Assembly: GCA_900539095.1 (NCBI GenBank)
Contig: UQAR01000010.1
Location: 1-41,346 of the forward strand
Origin: an uncultured Ruminococcus sp.
GTDB taxonomy: Bacteria; Bacillota; Clostridia; Oscillospirales; Ruminococcaceae
Direction: 5' to 3'
Length of the DNA stretch: 41,346 nt
Position numbers and translations under genes: made by a program. The number at the start of each line of letters is the position of its first letter. Position 1 is the first letter of the stretch. Below are positions 39,349 to 41,346 of this stretch, one piece after another. Under the pieces are notes generated by a model. It did no database searches. It was not told the origin of the DNA and was given only the letters and a program-made list of their open reading frames with translations.

Positions 39349-39372
39349 TGTAGGGGCGAACATCGTTCGCCC
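39349..39372 (+). repeat. Dispersed hairpin repeat, copy 4
   Basis: TGTAGG then GGCGAAC-atc-GTTCGCC and CG: the same 7-bp arms as copy 1 with a different 3-nt loop. Confidence 0.68.
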
Positions 39373-39406
39373 GTCCACCCCCACAGTATCAAAGCCACAT
39401 CAAACC

Positions 39407-40723
39407 TTATCCCACAGCCGACTCACCGCTTGAAACATTATCCCCCACCGAGCCGACTTTCAAATTACATATCACGATATCCTGAACACTATTGTAATCC
39501 ACAGGCGACTGTGCCGTGTCATAATATGCCGTGTATGTGCCGTCATCGTTGTCCATGATACCGAAAATCGTGTGAACAAAAGCAATGTCACTGCCGTCCG
39601 AACCCGTCAGCTTGACAGGCTCATAGTTCTTGTCCGGGTCATAATCCTCAAACCACGACTTTCTGTCAGCCTCATCAAATAGTATGACATCAGGTTCAAG
39701 TGCCTTCCTCAGCGTGTCAATATCCGCCTTAGAGCTAAACGTGAAGTTCAGCCCCGATGCGTTAAAGCTGACCTCCTGTATATCCAACTCAAAAGGCTCA
39801 ACACCGCAGGTGTACCAACTCGTCTTGCCATTTTCGATCGTTGTGCCTGTATACTCATCCTCGCCGTATAAGGTCAGATCAGCGGAATAATTAAGCTCAT
39901 ATTCCTTTTCACCAACATGAAAACTTGTGGCATAAACATCATAATGTGTATCTTCCACATATCGGTCTACCATATTGCCCTTATCATCTGTGTAAAGGAA
40001 TGAACAGCTCAGAAAAGCAATAGCATGATCGCCATAGTTGTAAGCATTGCCCCACGCCGTATCATACCAATCATTTGAATAATTGTCAGGTGCGTCACGG
40101 TATGGCGGGTTAAAATCCACCGTCAGTTCTTTATCATCTGCACCCTCAAGCTCCCCGTTTTTTGGTATAAACACCACTGCCACAGTAGCAAACGGGTCAT
40201 GATCTATCACGCCGGCTACACGCACATCAAAATTCTCTGTGTCATAAGCATATCCCACTACCGTGTCAAACACCGTCAGCTGTTCACCGAGGGCACTTAT
40301 GTCATAGCCCCTGTCGCTGTAAAACCTGCTGAGATAATCGTAATTTTCCTTGTATATCTCCGTCTGCTCCACCTTTGCAATAGCATTTGAACTGTCGTCT
40401 GCCGCAAGCTCCACGTCATTTGAACTTCCATCCACCGCAGTCCCCACATCACTATCTATCCCCGACCTGAGCATAAAAGCACCGCCGCCAATGCAAAGCA
40501 CCACAGCCGCAGCCACCGCCGCAAAACTTCTCTTCCTGCTGACCCTCGCCGCCTTTACATCTTGTATCTCACTTGTCTTTTCATTAAATACATTCCGTCC
40601 TGTTTTCTCTTTCATATCGTCCGCCCCCTTCAAAGCGTCAAAAATGCGTTTCTTACCAACGTCGGAGCATTTCACAGCACTGAATTTTTCTTTTATGATA
40701 TTCTCAAATTCTCTGTCAGTCAT
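39407..40723 (-). CDS. DUF4179-type membrane anti-sigma factor
   Basis: A 438-residue protein. The N-terminal cytoplasmic region (1-60) would bind the sigma factor, one transmembrane helix lies at about 62-83 (AAVAAAVVLCIGGGAFML), and the rest is an extracytoplasmic beta-rich domain of the DUF4179 type. Its ATG overlaps the sigma-factor stop (ATGA, 40720-40723), giving coupled expression and supporting an anti-sigma role. The extracellular signal is unknown. Confidence 0.85.
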   Translation of the reverse strand: MTDREFENIIKEKFSAVKCSDVGKKRIFDALKGADDMKEKTGRNVFNEKTSEIQDVKAARVSRKRSFAAVAAAVVLCIGGGAFMLRSGIDSDVGTAVDGSSNDVELAADDSSNAIAKVEQTEIYKENYDYLSRFYSDRGYDISALGEQLTVFDTVVGYAYDTENFDVRVAGVIDHDPFATVAVVFIPKNGELEGADDKELTVDFNPPYRDAPDNYSNDWYDTAWGNAYNYGDHAIAFLSCSFLYTDDKGNMVDRYVEDTHYDVYATSFHVGEKEYELNYSADLTLYGEDEYTGTTIENGKTSWYTCGVEPFELDIQEVSFNASGLNFTFSSKADIDTLRKALEPDVILFDEADRKSWFEDYDPDKNYEPVKLTGSDGSDIAFVHTIFGIMDNDDGTYTAYYDTAQSPVDYNSVQDIVICNLKVGSVGDNVSSGESAVG

Positions 40724-41187
40724 AGCTGTTCCTCCAATCGCTTTTTAAGCCTCTTTCGTCCTCTGTGAAGATATGAAAATATCGTTGACTCCCTGCACTT
40801 TAAAAGCCTCGCTATCTCAGCCCCCGAGTAACCCTCGTAATAGTGAAGATAAATAGCCGTTTTCTCTTTTTCCGGCAGTTTTAAGATCTCCTCCATTATC
40901 CCGTCAGCCTTGTCCTCCACCATAACGTTTTCCGCCTCAGATAAGCTGACGTGCCTGCGATAAACACGCCTGAGCATACTTTTGCAAGTGTTCTGTGCCG
41001 TCACGATGAGCCAAGCCTTTTCGTGCTCGCCGCTGTCAAAGCCTCCGCCATGTTCCATGTATTTCAAAAACACCTGCTGACAAGCGTCCTCGCTGTCCGC
41101 TCCGCAGCCATTCATGTATAAATAGCAAATGCGGTATACCATGTCAAAATACATCTCATAAGCCACCCCGATATTTTTCTCTTTCAT
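40720..41187 (-). CDS. ECF-type RNA polymerase sigma factor
   Basis: A 155-residue sigma-70 family protein with region 2 (YEMYFDMVYRICYLYMNG, then ACQQVFLKYM) and region 4 (LPEKEKTAIYLHYYEGYSGAEIA and a C-terminal helix-turn-helix ESTIFSYLHRGRKRLK, given here in parts). The ATG at 41187 is preferred over the TTG one codon before it, with AAGGGG 7 nt upstream. It is coupled to the DUF4179 anti-sigma gene. A minus-strand TATACT at 41314-41319 may be its -10; the matching -35 falls in probable adapter sequence. Confidence 0.9.
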   Translation of the reverse strand: MKEKNIGVAYEMYFDMVYRICYLYMNGCGADSEDACQQVFLKYMEHGGGFDSGEHEKAWLIVTAQNTCKSMLRRVYRRHVSLSEAENVMVEDKADGIMEEILKLPEKEKTAIYLHYYEGYSGAEIARLLKCRESTIFSYLHRGRKRLKKRLEEQL

Positions 41188-41335
41188 CAAACCACCCCTT
41201 GCAAAGTGCCGCCAAAGGGGATAACAGCACTTTTATTTGGTTTCATATATAAAACGCATCACAGCCCCGAAACCTTGCAGTTCTCCCACAATTTTTTCTA
41301 AAATCAGACCTAAAGTATACCACATCTCCCCGCCC

Positions 41336-41346
41336 CTGTCTCTTAT
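41336..41346. other. Probable residual Tn5/Nextera adapter at the right edge
   Basis: The last 11 bases, CTGTCTCTTAT, equal the first 11 bases of the 19-nt Tn5 mosaic-end adapter used in Nextera libraries. The match ends exactly at the window edge. These bases should not be treated as genome. Confidence 0.8.

Noticed and set aside
41314..41342. GAGACA-N17-TATACT as a promoter of the sigma factor
   Set aside because: The -35 bases fall in the probable Nextera adapter at the contig end, so only the -10-like TATACT can be real.
1..41346. tRNA, rRNA, CRISPR array, prophage, integrase or transposase
   Set aside because: None was seen on either strand; the only repeats are short hairpins, and gene content is of chromosomal core type.

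Overview
The window looks like a piece of the chromosome of a low-to-mid GC anaerobic Firmicute of the Oscillospiraceae, most probably a Ruminococcus-type gut bacterium. This rests on gene content: AbrB/SpoVT-type regulator, SpmA/SpmB, SpoIID, class III hydroxylamine reductase, the CdaA-CdaR pair, a Cys T-box, a long choline-binding-like repeat protein and a DUF4179 anti-sigma factor. Consensus sigma-A promoters with 17-nt spacers and AGGAGG-like ribosome binding sites are also typical. The species call is inference. I see no rRNA, tRNA, CRISPR array, transposase, integrase or phage gene. The window is mostly ordinary core chromosome with short dispersed hairpin repeats in the intergenic regions.

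Layout. 1-3000: a truncated AbrB-like regulator leaving leftwards, divergent from spmA-spmB, then hcp. 3000-9500 (+): a coiled-coil DUF2130 protein with a YitT membrane protein, cdaA-cdaR (c-di-AMP synthesis and its regulator), and a large FAD-dependent oxidoreductase. 9600-12100 (-): a cytoplasmic GH-A-like glycosidase and a beta-lactamase-fold lipoprotein with a long untranslated region upstream. 12700-16000 (-): cysE-cysS-cyclophilin behind a cysteine T-box. 16000-18000 (-): rimO-pgsA. 18260-26520 (-): one long run of a lipoprotein with FG-GAP-like motifs, response regulator, histidine kinase, DUF1385 membrane protein, prmC, recA, recX and another lipoprotein. 26647-28032 (-): citrate synthase, divergent from spoIID. 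29177-32421 (-): a cupin, a sortase-type surface protein, queH and a zinc-ribbon membrane protein. 32611-36775 (+): DUF3343 with a cysteine desulfurase, a half-size EamA transporter with a GNAT acetyltransferase, and pheA-ispF. 36904-41187 (-): the 744-residue wall-binding repeat protein, then an ECF sigma factor overlapping its DUF4179 anti-sigma partner.

How genes work together. The T-box places serine acetyltransferase, cysteinyl-tRNA synthetase and a membrane cyclophilin under uncharged tRNA-Cys control. CdaA and CdaR form the usual c-di-AMP synthase and regulator pair. The lipoprotein-RR-HK run looks like an envelope-sensing unit that may read through into prmC and recA, which has its own palindrome-rich promoter. 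The sigma/anti-sigma pair is translationally coupled.

The clearest technical point is that the last 11 bases match the start of the Tn5/Nextera mosaic-end adapter, so the right edge is probably a contig end with leftover adapter. The biological points most worth following are the T-box operon with its cyclophilin, the nested palindromes at the recA promoter, an 18-bp palindrome found twice, the structured leader of the beta-lactamase-fold lipoprotein, the promoter/terminator overlap at 26.55 kb and the nuclease-like residues in the DUF2130 protein. I found no convincing wholly new multi-gene system.
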